Positions 53,087-62,557 of a stretch of DNA of 64,000 bases are shown piece by piece. The stretch is from assembly GCA_021324185.1 (NCBI GenBank), contig JAJPJN010000097.1, positions 1-64,000 of the forward strand. The letters run 5' to 3'. Origin of the DNA: Terriglobia bacterium (GTDB lineage: Bacteria; Acidobacteriota; Terriglobia; Bryobacterales; Bryobacteraceae). Each line of letters begins with the position of its first letter. The stretch's first letter is position 1. The translations under genes were made by a program, and so were the position numbers. The notes beneath the pieces were generated by a model, which was given only the letters and a program-made list of their open reading frames with translations, did not search any database and was not told where the DNA came from.

Positions 53087-53125
53087 GTGGCATCAGTGTA
53101 CGCGTTTCCGCAAAAAGCGGGCCGA

Positions 53126-54514
53126 TCAATTCGCAGTTGAAAGACGTTTCACAAGTTCGTATAAGAAAGTCTGACCCTGGTAAAACGATTCCACCGGCAT
53201 CCGTTCATCGCGACCATGCGCGCGCACATCATCACGATCTAAAAAGAAGCCTTGGATGCCATATGTCGGGATACCGGCTTCGCGCAGGTACCGTCCATCC
53301 GATGCTCCAGTCGACATTTCGGGAACGGTAATCACGCCCGGCCACATGCTATCGGTGACCTGCGCGAACGCTTTCATAATGTCGGGGCGCATCGGCGACG
53401 GCGGCGCCTTGCCTTCATTCGTTTTAATGCTGACGAGTACCTGATCGTCAGCCGCCACTTTTTTCAACGTCGCAAGCACGTGTTCGACTGTATCATCCGG
53501 GAAGATGCGGCAATTGATGTTTGCGGCTGCGAGTTGGGGCAGCGCGTTCGGCGCATGCCCGCCTTCCAACTGAGTGGCGACGCAGGTGGTCCTTAGCATA
53601 GAGTTCATGCCCGGTGATTGCCTGGCAACACGCTCCATGGCCTGTTCGTCGCCGCGCGCCACTTTGGCGAGATCGGCTCTCAGGGAGCCAGTTTCGATTT
53701 TTGACAACTGCTCGAAATAGGCGCGCGTCACCTCGTTAAGTTGGAACGGAAAGTTATAAGCGGATAAGCGGTAGAGCGCTCCCGCCAGGTGGTAAATGGC
53801 GTTGTCCGGGACGGGACGGGAACTGTGTCCCCCTTTGTTCCGAACTTCGAAGCGGAAATCGGCATACGTCTTTTCTGCAAGCCCAATTTCGTTGGCGATG
53901 CGTTTGCCATTGATCATTTCGCCCTTACCGCCTTCATTGATCGCGAACTCGGCATCGATCAGGTCGCGATGGTTTTTGAGCAGCCAATCTACGCCGTTGT
54001 ACGGCCCGCCGCCTTCTTCATCGGCCGTAAGGGCGACGATCAGATCGCGGTCCGGATGGAAGCCTTCGCGTTTATAACGGATGAGATTTGCCACCCAGAT
54101 GGCGGCTTGCGCTTTATCATCCGTCGTACCCCGGCCGTAAAAATAACCATCCTTTTCTATGAACTGGAAGGGATCCATGCTCCAGTCTTCGCGTCTGGCT
54201 TCGACAACATCTATGTGCGCGAGCAAAAGAATTGGTTTGTGCGCGCCGGTGCCGTGATAGCGCACCACCACGTTGTACTTGGTAGGGCTTGCTCCGCCAA
54301 CGAAAATGTCTTTCTCCGGAAAACCCGCGGCCTTGAGCCGGGCGGCGACCGCTTGGGCTATTGGGGTGGTGGCTCCTGTGCTAAAGCCGGACTTGCTCTC
54401 GACCATCTCGGCATAAATCGACCGCGCCAGCCGTTGGTCGGCCTCAGGCGGCAGCAAAGAAGCAGCCCGTAGTGACACATATCCGCATAGCAGAACAGAT
54501 GACAACTTCCACAT
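53126..54514 (-). CDS. M20-family metallopeptidase, exported
   Basis: The 462-residue protein has a signal peptide (WKLSSVLLCGYVSLRAAS) and the M20 metal motifs LLLAHIDVV (H and D), YGRGTTDDKA (bridging Asp), LTADEEGGG (catalytic and metal Glu), EFAINEGGKGE, and RAHGRDERMP (last His). The dimerisation domain is inserted at about 215-330 (FEVRNKGGHSSRPV). Such enzymes release amino acids from dipeptides or acylated amino acids in the periplasm. It is separate from xth by 39 bp. Confidence 0.92.
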   Translation of the reverse strand: MWKLSSVLLCGYVSLRAASLLPPEADQRLARSIYAEMVESKSGFSTGATTPIAQAVAARLKAAGFPEKDIFVGGASPTKYNVVVRYHGTGAHKPILLLAHIDVVEARREDWSMDPFQFIEKDGYFYGRGTTDDKAQAAIWVANLIRYKREGFHPDRDLIVALTADEEGGGPYNGVDWLLKNHRDLIDAEFAINEGGKGEMINGKRIANEIGLAEKTYADFRFEVRNKGGHSSRPVPDNAIYHLAGALYRLSAYNFPFQLNEVTRAYFEQLSKIETGSLRADLAKVARGDEQAMERVARQSPGMNSMLRTTCVATQLEGGHAPNALPQLAAANINCRIFPDDTVEHVLATLKKVAADDQVLVSIKTNEGKAPPSPMRPDIMKAFAQVTDSMWPGVITVPEMSTGASDGRYLREAGIPTYGIQGFFLDRDDVRAHGRDERMPVESFYQGQTFLYELVKRLSTAN

Positions 54515-54542
54515 TGCAGCTATTGTGGCATGCGGTTGCGCT

Positions 54543-56171
54543 TCATACCGGCGTATAAATCATGCGCGAAACAGAGGGCGGGCGGCCGTCTTTCTGAAAC
54601 GATCGCACTTTTTCAATTACGGCTGTGTCCTTCATCGTCAGGCGTTCGCGTTGCCGCAGATATTCGGCCCAGGATTCGACCAGGAAATTTTCGACATAGC
54701 GCTCAGGGTTTGCGGAATCGTGATACAGCGCCCAACGGATGGCGCCATCGCGCAGACGGATGGGCCGCACGCATTCAATCGCTTGGAGAAATGCGTTCTC
54801 AGTGCGCGGATCAATATCGTACTCGACGGAGATCAGTACGGGACCGTCTTCAGGCCGAAGCTCGATGAGAACAGTGGGATCCGATCGATTCAGCCCGCGC
54901 GCGGAGGAAAGATCCGCCATCCGGCCAGAAGGAATGCGGAAGCGCCTGGCAGCAGGAAGGCCGAGCAGCAATCCGCCCGCGGCGGCATAGAGTGCGATGG
55001 CCGTGCCGAAGTGTTCAGCTACCGCGCCCCAGATTGCGCTGCCAATGGCCATGCCTGCCTGAAACACCATTTGATAGCTTCCCAATAAGCGCGCCTGAAC
55101 CCAGGCCGGCGCAGAAAGTTGCACGGCGATGTTGAAGGTAGAAGTTGTACTTGTCCAGGCGAAACCTCCCAGCAGCAAAGCCGGAACCACATAAATGGTT
55201 CGATGCGCGAAACCCATCACTGCGAGCACGAGTGCAAAAATGACGGAAGCGCTGACGACGATTACGTCCGATGTAAAGCGCGCCCGGACGTGCGGCAAAA
55301 GAATCGCGCCGGCGACTGCGCCGAGCCCGATACAGCCGTTCAAGAGCCCGTAACCCAGCGCGCCGGATTTGAGATCCTGCTGGGCCACGACCGCGAGCAG
55401 CGCCCACATCGCAGCCACACAGCTTGTCAGAAGAAACGCGCGCACCAGAATGCGCTGGATCTCCGGCGCATACGAAACATAACGGATCCCGGCGCGGATA
55501 GAACCCAACATGCGTTCTGCCGGCAGATCGCTGGTGTGCAGAGGTTTGCGGCGCCAGACGTACAGGACAAATATGACGCAGATGAAAGAAGCGGCATTGA
55601 CCGCGAACACCGCGCCGCCGCCCAGCATGGGGCTGGCAAAAAATGCCATGGTCAGGCCACCCAGCGCCGGTCCCACTGCCCGCGCGAGGTTATATCCCGC
55701 GCTGTTGAGCGATATGGCCTGAGGTAGTTCCGATCGTGGTACGAGTTCTGGAACGATTGCCTGCCAGGCGGGATTGTTCATGGCCGCGCCAATGTTCAAC
55801 ATCAGAGTCAAAAACAGCAGCATCCAAGGCCCGATCACGCCTAAAAACGCGAGCACGCTGAGAACGGCGGCAATCACCAGCATCCAGCTCTGCCAAAAAA
55901 TCAAAAGCTTTCTGCGATCCAGAATGTCGGCCGTGGCGCCGGCCGGAAGACCCACTAACAACACTGGCAGGCTGGCCGCGGTTTGCATTAGCGCGATTAG
56001 CAACGGCGAGCGTGTCAGAGACGTCATCAGCCATGTTGCTCCGGTGTCCTGCATCCAACCGCCAATATTCGACAGAACGGAGGCAATTAGCCGGTTCCGG
56101 AATAGGGGCTGGCGCAACGGACTCCAGGCCGAATCTGCAGGCTGTCCAGTTACAACGGTTTCGCCGGTCAT
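54543..56171 (-). CDS. MFS transporter of the enterobactin-exporter type with C-terminal extension
   Basis: The 542-residue protein has twelve predicted helices with the family pattern PLFRNRLIASVLSNIGGWMQ, GLPAGATADILDRRKLLIFW (loop 2-3) and PELVPRSELPQAISLNSAGY, typical of MFS_3/EntS-like exporters. After the last helix at about 420, a soluble domain of about 120 residues (VLISVEYDIDPRTENAFLQA, ALYHDSANPERYVENFLVES) resembles an antibiotic-monooxygenase-type ferredoxin-like fold. ATG 56169-56171 was chosen; the frame is open up to 56216. The substrate cannot be told. Confidence 0.85.
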   Translation of the reverse strand: MTGETVVTGQPADSAWSPLRQPLFRNRLIASVLSNIGGWMQDTGATWLMTSLTRSPLLIALMQTAASLPVLLVGLPAGATADILDRRKLLIFWQSWMLVIAAVLSVLAFLGVIGPWMLLFLTLMLNIGAAMNNPAWQAIVPELVPRSELPQAISLNSAGYNLARAVGPALGGLTMAFFASPMLGGGAVFAVNAASFICVIFVLYVWRRKPLHTSDLPAERMLGSIRAGIRYVSYAPEIQRILVRAFLLTSCVAAMWALLAVVAQQDLKSGALGYGLLNGCIGLGAVAGAILLPHVRARFTSDVIVVSASVIFALVLAVMGFAHRTIYVVPALLLGGFAWTSTTSTFNIAVQLSAPAWVQARLLGSYQMVFQAGMAIGSAIWGAVAEHFGTAIALYAAAGGLLLGLPAARRFRIPSGRMADLSSARGLNRSDPTVLIELRPEDGPVLISVEYDIDPRTENAFLQAIECVRPIRLRDGAIRWALYHDSANPERYVENFLVESWAEYLRQRERLTMKDTAVIEKVRSFQKDGRPPSVSRMIYTPV

Positions 56172-56246
56172 GGTACGGCAGGCACAAGGCCAGTTTAGGG
56201 TACGCTGTCTTTTCACGAAGTCAAACAGATAAGATTGAGTGATTTA

Positions 56247-58748
56247 ATGCTGCGGGGCGTCGTGTTTCTCTCTCTTTTATTCGCGCTTGCGCTGCTGGGG
56301 GCGGCGCCCGTCCTGGAAGCACAAGGCTGCCTTCCGGGAACGCTGCGCGTCGTTGTCAAGGACTCGCAGGAGGCGCCTATCTTCGATGTGCAAGTCCAGA
56401 TCTCCTCGGCAGACAAAAAACTGGGGCCGGAAGTTACTCATGCCGAAGGCGTGGCGGACTTCGCCAATGTGCCTTGCGGAACCTGGACCGTTAGCGCTAC
56501 CAAATCAGGCTTCGAAGATGCCACGGGAACGGCCCAGATCGAGTCCGCAATTTCTCGCGAGATCACCCTCGTAATGAATCCGCAGATTGTTCGGTCAAGC
56601 GTGAACGTCGAAGAAAAAGCGCCGCCTGTTGCCCAGAATTCTTCGGTACAAACCGAAGTCCACCCTTCTGAAGTAAGAACTCTTCCCACTAATCCGGCCA
56701 CGGTGGGCGAAACGCTTCCCCTGGTTCCCGGTGTGGTTCGTAATGCGCAAGGCGAATTGATCATCGACGGATCGGGTGAACAGCGCAGCAGCCTGGTAGT
56801 TAACCAGAGTGATCAAACCGATCCTGCGACCGGCCAGTTCGGGCAAACAGTTCCGATTGACAGCATCGATACGGTCAACGTGCTGAACACGCCGTTTTTA
56901 GCGCAGTACGGCCGTTTCACCCAGAGTGTCGTAGCGATTGAGACCAAGCGCGGCGGTGAAAAGTGGCATGCTGACCTGAACGATCCGTTCCCGGATTTCC
57001 GGGTCCGCAGTTGGCATCTGGTGGGAATTCGCAATGAGACGCCGCGATTCGCCTTCGGTGGCCCGATCGAGCGAAACCGGCTCTATTTTAATTCCGCCAT
57101 TGTGTACATCATCGACAAGGTCCCCAGCCGGACGCTCGGGTTTCCGCGCAATGAATCGAAACACGAATCGATCAATTCCTTTTCCCAGCTTGATTACATT
57201 GCATCCAGCAAGCAGATTATTACCGCCACCTTTCATTTCAGCCCGCAACACATTAATTTTGTAAATCCGGATTATTTCAATCCGCAGCCGGTTACGCCCA
57301 CTTACGCGCAACATAATTACATCGGCACCGTTTCGGACAACTATGGACTCTGGGGCGGAACACTCAACAGCTCCGTTTCCCTTCAGCGATTTGATGCCTA
57401 CATCAGCGCGCAAGGTCGGGCCGACATGGTATTGACGCCTGAAGGCAACCAGGGAGATTACTTTGCAACTCAGACCCGGTCGGCCAAACGCACAGAATGG
57501 CTAGAAATCTGGTCCCCGGCGCCATGGACGTTCGTCGGTGTACACCAATTCAAGATCGGCAGTTCTCTTACTTATTCGAGTGATCGCGGCCAGTATTCAT
57601 TCCGACCGGTGAACATTGTCAATTCCGCCGGGCAGTTACTCGAAAATATATCTTTCACCATGCCGCCGCCGTTCGGGCGCTTCGATACCGAGGTTACTGC
57701 ATATGCTCAGGATCACTGGTCGGCAACACCTCGTATCGCGTTTGATTACGGCATTCGATTTGAACATCAGAAACTGGCGGATAGTTTTCGGATCGCCCCG
57801 CGCGTCGGAGTTGCAATCACTCCGTTTTCCGATGCGCGTACCGTATTTCGCGCCGGCTACGGCCAGTTTTACGATCACATCCCGTTAGATGTCTATACAT
57901 TTGGCCGGTATCCGATCCGAACCATTACAGATTACGATCCGGCCACGGGCATTCCTTTGGGTCCTCCCGTTACGTACACAGATGTGATCGGAAGTATCAC
58001 GGGCCCAACGTCCTTTTTGGTGCGGGGAGAGCGAATAGCAGGAGCGTTCTCACCACGCGGAAGCACTCTTAACTTACAAGTGGAACATGCGTTTTCGCAT
58101 TCGGTAGATGCTCGCGCCGTTTACTTAAATAATCGTTCTGTGGGTCTGATCGTGCTCGATCCGGATCTGCTTGGCAAAACTCATGAGCTTGTTTTGAATG
58201 GAGACGGCAGTTCGACGTACCGGCAGTTAGAACTGACCGGCCGTTACCGGATCAAAGAAGGACAGCAGCTTATCTTCTCCTATACGCGCAGCCGCGCCGA
58301 GGGAAACTTGAATGGTTACGACAACTTCGTAGGTAACTTTCCGCGAGCCGTACTTCTTCGACCTAACATTTACTCCGTATTGCCCGGAGACGTACCGAAT
58401 CGATTTCTGATGTGGGGTAGCTTTGAGCCCCACATCTGGAATCTGACCGTGGCTCCCATCGTCGAATATAGAACCGGTTTCCCGTATGCGATCTACGATG
58501 TATATCAGAGCTACGTGGGCACGCCTTATCTCACTCGCTTCCGCGATTTCTTTTCCGCCGACGCCCGCCTATCCCGAATTTTCAAAGTGACGGACAAGTA
58601 CTCTGTGCGACTCTCTGTAACCGGCTTCAATCTCACGAATCACTTCAATCCGTTGCTGGTTCATGACAATACCGCAGATCCGCAGTACGGCGTCTTTTTC
58701 GGTAATTATCACCGGCGCTATCGCTTCGATTTCGAAGTTCTGTTCTGA
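56247..58748 (+). CDS. TonB-dependent receptor with carboxypeptidase-regulatory N-terminus
   Basis: The 833-residue outer-membrane protein has a signal peptide (LRGVVFLSLLFALALLGAAP), a carboxypeptidase-like beta-sandwich (about 30-115: LRVVVKDSQEAPIFDVQVQI), a plug-like region (TLPTNPATVGETLPLVPGVV, GELIIDGSGEQRSSLVVNQS) and a barrel ending in the aromatic RYRFDFEVLF. This is the OmpA/TonB-like receptor type common in Acidobacteria. The substrate is unknown. TTG 56235 is an in-frame alternative to ATG 56247. Its stop overlaps the AlkD start (TGATG). Confidence 0.85.
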   Translation: MLRGVVFLSLLFALALLGAAPVLEAQGCLPGTLRVVVKDSQEAPIFDVQVQISSADKKLGPEVTHAEGVADFANVPCGTWTVSATKSGFEDATGTAQIESAISREITLVMNPQIVRSSVNVEEKAPPVAQNSSVQTEVHPSEVRTLPTNPATVGETLPLVPGVVRNAQGELIIDGSGEQRSSLVVNQSDQTDPATGQFGQTVPIDSIDTVNVLNTPFLAQYGRFTQSVVAIETKRGGEKWHADLNDPFPDFRVRSWHLVGIRNETPRFAFGGPIERNRLYFNSAIVYIIDKVPSRTLGFPRNESKHESINSFSQLDYIASSKQIITATFHFSPQHINFVNPDYFNPQPVTPTYAQHNYIGTVSDNYGLWGGTLNSSVSLQRFDAYISAQGRADMVLTPEGNQGDYFATQTRSAKRTEWLEIWSPAPWTFVGVHQFKIGSSLTYSSDRGQYSFRPVNIVNSAGQLLENISFTMPPPFGRFDTEVTAYAQDHWSATPRIAFDYGIRFEHQKLADSFRIAPRVGVAITPFSDARTVFRAGYGQFYDHIPLDVYTFGRYPIRTITDYDPATGIPLGPPVTYTDVIGSITGPTSFLVRGERIAGAFSPRGSTLNLQVEHAFSHSVDARAVYLNNRSVGLIVLDPDLLGKTHELVLNGDGSSTYRQLELTGRYRIKEGQQLIFSYTRSRAEGNLNGYDNFVGNFPRAVLLRPNIYSVLPGDVPNRFLMWGSFEPHIWNLTVAPIVEYRTGFPYAIYDVYQSYVGTPYLTRFRDFFSADARLSRIFKVTDKYSVRLSVTGFNLTNHFNPLLVHDNTADPQYGVFFGNYHRRYRFDFEVLF

Positions 58749-59461
58749 TGCCCCGCAGCCGGCGCAACGAACTGGAGCGGGAGCTCGCTAAAGCTGCGGA
58801 CCCGAAACGCGCAAAAAATCTCACTTGGTTCTTCAAAACCGGTAAAGGCGAGTACGGCGAGGGCGATCGCTTCATCGGCCTGACAGTACCCACAACGCGG
58901 CGAATCGCTCTGCGGTATCGCGATCTTACGCTAAACGATTTGGCGGCACTTCTGCTCTCACCGATACACGAATATCGAATGGCGGCTTTAGAGATCCTGG
59001 TAGCTCAATTCGAAAGGGCGCGTGAACCGGAGAGGACGCGATTCGTAGAGTTTTATTTGCAACAAACGGGGAGCATCAATAACTGGGACTTAGTGGACAC
59101 TTCAGCCCCATACATACTGGGTGAGTATCTTTTGACGCGGCCCCGTCAAATTTTAGATGAGCTTGCGTCCTCTGTCAACATCTGGGAGCGCCGGATTGCG
59201 ATCGTCGCAACTCTCGCTTTTCTAAAAAAGGGACAAGTAGCCTACACGTTCCGTATCTCCGAACGCTTGCTTCGTGACTCCCACGACCTGATCCATAAAG
59301 CCACCGGTTGGGCGCTGCGCGAAGCTGGGAAAGTCGATACCCCGGCGCTGTTGCGTTTTCTTTCCAGGCATTACGCGCAAATTCCCCGCACTACGCTACG
59401 CTATGCCATCGAGCGCTTCCCACGCGAGCAGCGCCACGCGATCTTGTGCGGGAAGTTTTGA
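58748..59461 (+). CDS. DNA alkylation repair protein AlkD-like
   Basis: The 237 residues are HEAT-like helices with the AlkD motifs WFFKTGKGEYGEGDRFIGLT, VPTTRRIALRYRDL, GSINNWDLVDTSAPYILGEY (the W-D pair of the active face), RRIAIVATLAFLKKGQ and HKATGWALREAGK. AlkD-type glycosylases excise N3- and N7-alkylated purines without base flipping. It is coupled to the receptor gene by TGATG. Confidence 0.93.
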   Translation: MPRSRRNELERELAKAADPKRAKNLTWFFKTGKGEYGEGDRFIGLTVPTTRRIALRYRDLTLNDLAALLLSPIHEYRMAALEILVAQFERAREPERTRFVEFYLQQTGSINNWDLVDTSAPYILGEYLLTRPRQILDELASSVNIWERRIAIVATLAFLKKGQVAYTFRISERLLRDSHDLIHKATGWALREAGKVDTPALLRFLSRHYAQIPRTTLRYAIERFPREQRHAILCGKF

Positions 59462-59671
59462 TCAGGACTGGGCCGTTTCTGTCTTTTGCGGCCGGTGCTT
59501 CTCGATCCACGCGTCTAGCCCGGACGTTCGCCCGCTCAGAAATTTGACTGCAAACGGGATTTCATCGGGATGGCTCGCCGACCAGGCGATGATCCGCTCG
59601 AATTTTGTGATGTCATCCTGGATCGCGCTGATCTCGACCAGTTCCTCTTCTATAATCTGCGGGTCTCGCAC
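59462..59671 (-). CDS. Small uncharacterised protein
   Basis: A 69-residue acidic protein with GTG start at 59669-59671 and coherent composition: EEELVEISAIQDDITKFERI, then AWSASHPDEIPFAVKFLSG and a charged end. No signal peptide or family was recognised. It directly abuts the AlkD stop on the opposite strand. The absence of a visible ribosome site keeps confidence moderate. Confidence 0.5.
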   Translation of the reverse strand: MRDPQIIEEELVEISAIQDDITKFERIIAWSASHPDEIPFAVKFLSGRTSGLDAWIEKHRPQKTETAQS

Positions 59672-59757
59672 GAACCGAATCTAACATGGACCGGCGGGCA
59701 GACGGATCCTGTATTTTCTGCAGCCATGCCCGCGCCAGCGCGCGCGACAATGGCCTA

Positions 59758-61188
59758 ATGCGCCGGGCTGTTGTTATCGGGAGTGGACCGAACGGCCTTT
59801 CAGCCGCCATCACGCTGGCTCGAGAGGGACTCGACGTCGAGGTACGAGAGGCCGAAACAGTGCCGGGAGGCAGCGCCCGCTCGGCTGAACTGACGCTCCC
59901 GGGTTTTGTTCACGACATCGGATCGGCTGTTTACCCATTCGCACTTGCATCTCCATTTTTTTCAAAACTGCGTCTGGATTTGTATGGTCTCGAATGGGTC
60001 CACCCTTCCGCTCCCTTAGCGCATCCTTTGGACGATGGAACGGCTGTTGTTCTGGAGCGGAACATTGGGGCTACCGGCGCCAATCTCGATGCAGCCGATG
60101 TCCGGGCGTATAGCGACCTGTTCTCCCCCATCGTTGAGAACTGGGATGTTTTGATTCCCGATCTTCTGCGGCCCGTCTTCCATGTGCCACGGCGTCCGGT
60201 GCTGCTCGCGCGCTTTGGCTTTCGAGCGCTACAGCCGGCGGCAATGCTTGCGAAATCGGCATTCAAAGGCCTGCGCGCACGGGCGCTCTTTGCCGGATTG
60301 GCCGCACATTCCATTTTGAAGCTGGAACAGCCGCTTAGCTCCGCCTTCGCGCTGATGTTGGGTGGCGCCGCTCATGCCGTGGGATGGCCGTTTGCCGGTG
60401 GAGGCGCGCAGAGCATCACACATGCTTTGATTTCCATATTGACCGGATCAGGGGGCCGCATTGCGACCGGCGCGCGCGTAAACACACTCGACGAATTGGA
60501 TTCGCCGCAACTGACGCTCTGCGGTATCAGCCCGAAAGGATTGCTGCGGATCGCGGCCAAACAGCTTGCCGGAAGGCCCTATGCCGATCTGCTGCGGCGA
60601 TTTAAATACGGCCCTGGAGCCTTTAAGATGGACTGGGCGCTGCGTGAACCGATCCCGTGGCGCGCCAAAGATTGCCTTCGCGCGGGCACCGTACACGTGG
60701 GAGGAACGCTCGAAGAGATTGCGGCATCGGAACGCACGGCTTACACCGGCAAGGCGCCCGCCCGCCCCTTTGTTCTTTTGGCCCAGCCGAGTTTGTTCGA
60801 TCCATCGCGCGCGCCCGCCGGCCGGCACACGGCGTGGGCTTATTGCCATGTGCCTAATGGCTGGCCGCATTCGGCGCAGGATGTAATCGAGGGACAGATT
60901 GAGCGATTTGCGCCGGGATTCCGGGAATGCATTCTGGCGCGCTCTTGTCTCGGCCCGCTGGATCTGGAGGCACAAGATGAAAACCTCGTGGGTGGCGACG
61001 TGAACTGCGGCTCGCCCACGCTGGGCCAGTTCATCTTTCGTCCCACTTGGAGAGAATACGCAACCCCGCTGCGCGGTGTTTATCTTTGTTCGGCGGCCAC
61101 TCCACCGGGCGGCGGAGTTCACGGCATGTGCGGCTATAACGCTGCTAATGTGGCGCTGCGCCGTTTGCAGCGGCGGCCATTACTGTGA
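59758..61188 (+). CDS. FAD-dependent phytoene dehydrogenase-like oxidoreductase
   Basis: A 476-residue flavoprotein with the dinucleotide-binding AVVIGSGPNGLSAAITLARE at the N-terminus, GGSARSAELTLPGFVHDIGS (FAD binding), GGGAQSITHALISIL in the centre, and a C-terminal GVYLCSAATPPGGGVHGMCG that closes the FAD site. This pattern is of the CrtI/phytoene desaturase-related group, whose members desaturate or isomerise carotenoids and other lipids. No other carotenoid gene is nearby. ATG 59758 was chosen as it immediately precedes the FAD motif; the open frame reaches 59686. Confidence 0.88.
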   Translation: MRRAVVIGSGPNGLSAAITLAREGLDVEVREAETVPGGSARSAELTLPGFVHDIGSAVYPFALASPFFSKLRLDLYGLEWVHPSAPLAHPLDDGTAVVLERNIGATGANLDAADVRAYSDLFSPIVENWDVLIPDLLRPVFHVPRRPVLLARFGFRALQPAAMLAKSAFKGLRARALFAGLAAHSILKLEQPLSSAFALMLGGAAHAVGWPFAGGGAQSITHALISILTGSGGRIATGARVNTLDELDSPQLTLCGISPKGLLRIAAKQLAGRPYADLLRRFKYGPGAFKMDWALREPIPWRAKDCLRAGTVHVGGTLEEIAASERTAYTGKAPARPFVLLAQPSLFDPSRAPAGRHTAWAYCHVPNGWPHSAQDVIEGQIERFAPGFRECILARSCLGPLDLEAQDENLVGGDVNCGSPTLGQFIFRPTWREYATPLRGVYLCSAATPPGGGVHGMCGYNAANVALRRLQRRPLL

Positions 61189-61208
61189 AGCAGCATGGAC
61201 TCGTTCAG

Positions 61209-62117
61209 TTAGCGCCTCAAGCGTCTAACCCCGCAGGCATCACCTTGTGCTCCAATGTCTAGCACGATAATGTCATTGAAGCCAGCTCGTTCTAGCGTTG
61301 CATATGACAATCTACACTGACTTACTGGGATGCGGGAACAGTCGACAAGCAACTTCGCTTTCGCTGGAATCTCGATTCTCGCTCTAACACTTAGTTCGTC
61401 AGCAGGAACGTTGATCGCAAGAGGCTGGTGGGCGGCGGCGAACTTCTGACGGTCGCGAACATCAACTACGCGCCGGGACAGCATCAATTCCTGCAATTGT
61501 TCGATTGTAATTTCGTGAATTAGGGCAGTTGTAGGAGCAAATTGAACGCCCGGCTTAACGGACGGTAAGGGGTCTTTCAGGGTTGCTATCGTGTGTGACC
61601 GTGAGTTGAACCGGGTCAGTACCACTACGCGTTCAAGGCGAGGGAGCATCCCTTGCCAGAGCCCCGTGACGCGGCCACCCGAATCGAGCAAGATTAGTGT
61701 CGGAGTACCAACCAGATTCAAATTCCGAAATGATCGGTGGAGCACGTTTTGGACTGGCAGCGACATACCGGAAGCGATTTGGTCAATCTGGCGCTGCTCG
61801 GGAACAATAACGACAAAGTTGACTTCCGCTCGACGGCATTCGGCTCTCAGCTTTTGTAGGAAATACAGGTAATCCCTGGGGTAGTTGTCTCGAAGATCGA
61901 GGGCAGCAACCAAGCAGCTCCCGCTGCAGGACGGCAGCAATCCGACTGAAACCCGATCATCGAGATGTATGTTCCGTTTCGAAAGCGAGGAGCCTGCGAG
62001 CGACGGGACATAGTGAACAGCCAGGAAAACGAGGAAAGCGCCGGCCGCAACTATTGCAGTTTCTCGTATCCAACTAATTAAGCGCACTTGGTACTTCAAT
62101 TGTGCTAAGGCTCCCAA
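61209..62117 (-). CDS. Membrane thioredoxin-like protein with C-terminal rhodanese-like domain
   Basis: A 302-residue protein with one N-terminal membrane helix (ETAIVAAGAFLVFLAVHYVP). Residues about 55-190 form a thioredoxin-like domain in which the redox pair is C64-S-G-S-C68 (Cys-x3-Cys instead of Cys-x2-Cys) and the cis-proline block is VGTPTLILLDSGG. Residues about 205-302 look like a rhodanese domain (ITIEQLQELMLSRRVVDVRD, with Cys in LLVDCSRIPVSQC). Periplasmic thiol or sulfur handling is inferred. It overlaps the TonB-like gene by 13 bp and belongs to an operon with the six-cysteine peptide. Confidence 0.7.
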   Translation of the reverse strand: MGALAQLKYQVRLISWIRETAIVAAGAFLVFLAVHYVPSLAGSSLSKRNIHLDDRVSVGLLPSCSGSCLVAALDLRDNYPRDYLYFLQKLRAECRRAEVNFVVIVPEQRQIDQIASGMSLPVQNVLHRSFRNLNLVGTPTLILLDSGGRVTGLWQGMLPRLERVVVLTRFNSRSHTIATLKDPLPSVKPGVQFAPTTALIHEITIEQLQELMLSRRVVDVRDRQKFAAAHQPLAINVPADELSVRARIEIPAKAKLLVDCSRIPVSQCRLSYATLERAGFNDIIVLDIGAQGDACGVRRLRR

Positions 62118-62548
62118 GCTTGTCGGCGACTAAAAATTTGTCTTGGCGTTTCTACCAGTCCGTGTCCATTTTCAATTCTGAAGTAGTAGAATAGCTTTCC
62201 TCTACCCGTGGCGGGCGAGCCATCAATGATCAATTTTCGGAACACTGTTCCGCGAACGGCGTCCTCGACGCTGCGTGCAAGTAGCGGGTCTGGAATCTGC
62301 TCTAATGCTGACCGTGTGATATGGCCGTCGGAATCCACGACAACACTCGCTACGGCCAGCCCCTCCTTCTTCTGCTTGATAGCTTCGGCCGGGTACACAG
62401 GTAGTGGTGCCGAAATAGCGAAGGACTCTGCCCCAAGCGCGCCAATCATACTGATCTCGTGTTTTGTCGCAGTTCTATTACAGGCGGATAGCGTAATGAG
62501 CGGGACAATAGACCAACCAAGTGGCCAGATAATTAAATGACCGATCAT
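62105..62548 (-). CDS. TonB C-terminal-like lipoprotein
   Basis: The 147-residue protein has a lipobox (TLSAC, Cys23) and a TonB-C-like domain: PLPVYPAEAIKQKKEGLAVA, SVVVDSDGHITRSALEQI, VRGTVFRKLIIDGSPATGRG, KLFYYFRI. In the family this fold contacts periplasmic or outer-membrane partners; here the transmembrane helix and proline linker of a true TonB are replaced by a lipid anchor. It lies 9 bp downstream of the peptide gene and overlaps the next gene. Confidence 0.75.
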   Translation of the reverse strand: MIGHLIIWPLGWSIVPLITLSACNRTATKHEISMIGALGAESFAISAPLPVYPAEAIKQKKEGLAVASVVVDSDGHITRSALEQIPDPLLARSVEDAVRGTVFRKLIIDGSPATGRGKLFYYFRIENGHGLVETPRQIFSRRQAWEP

Positions 62549-62557
62549 GTGACAAAG

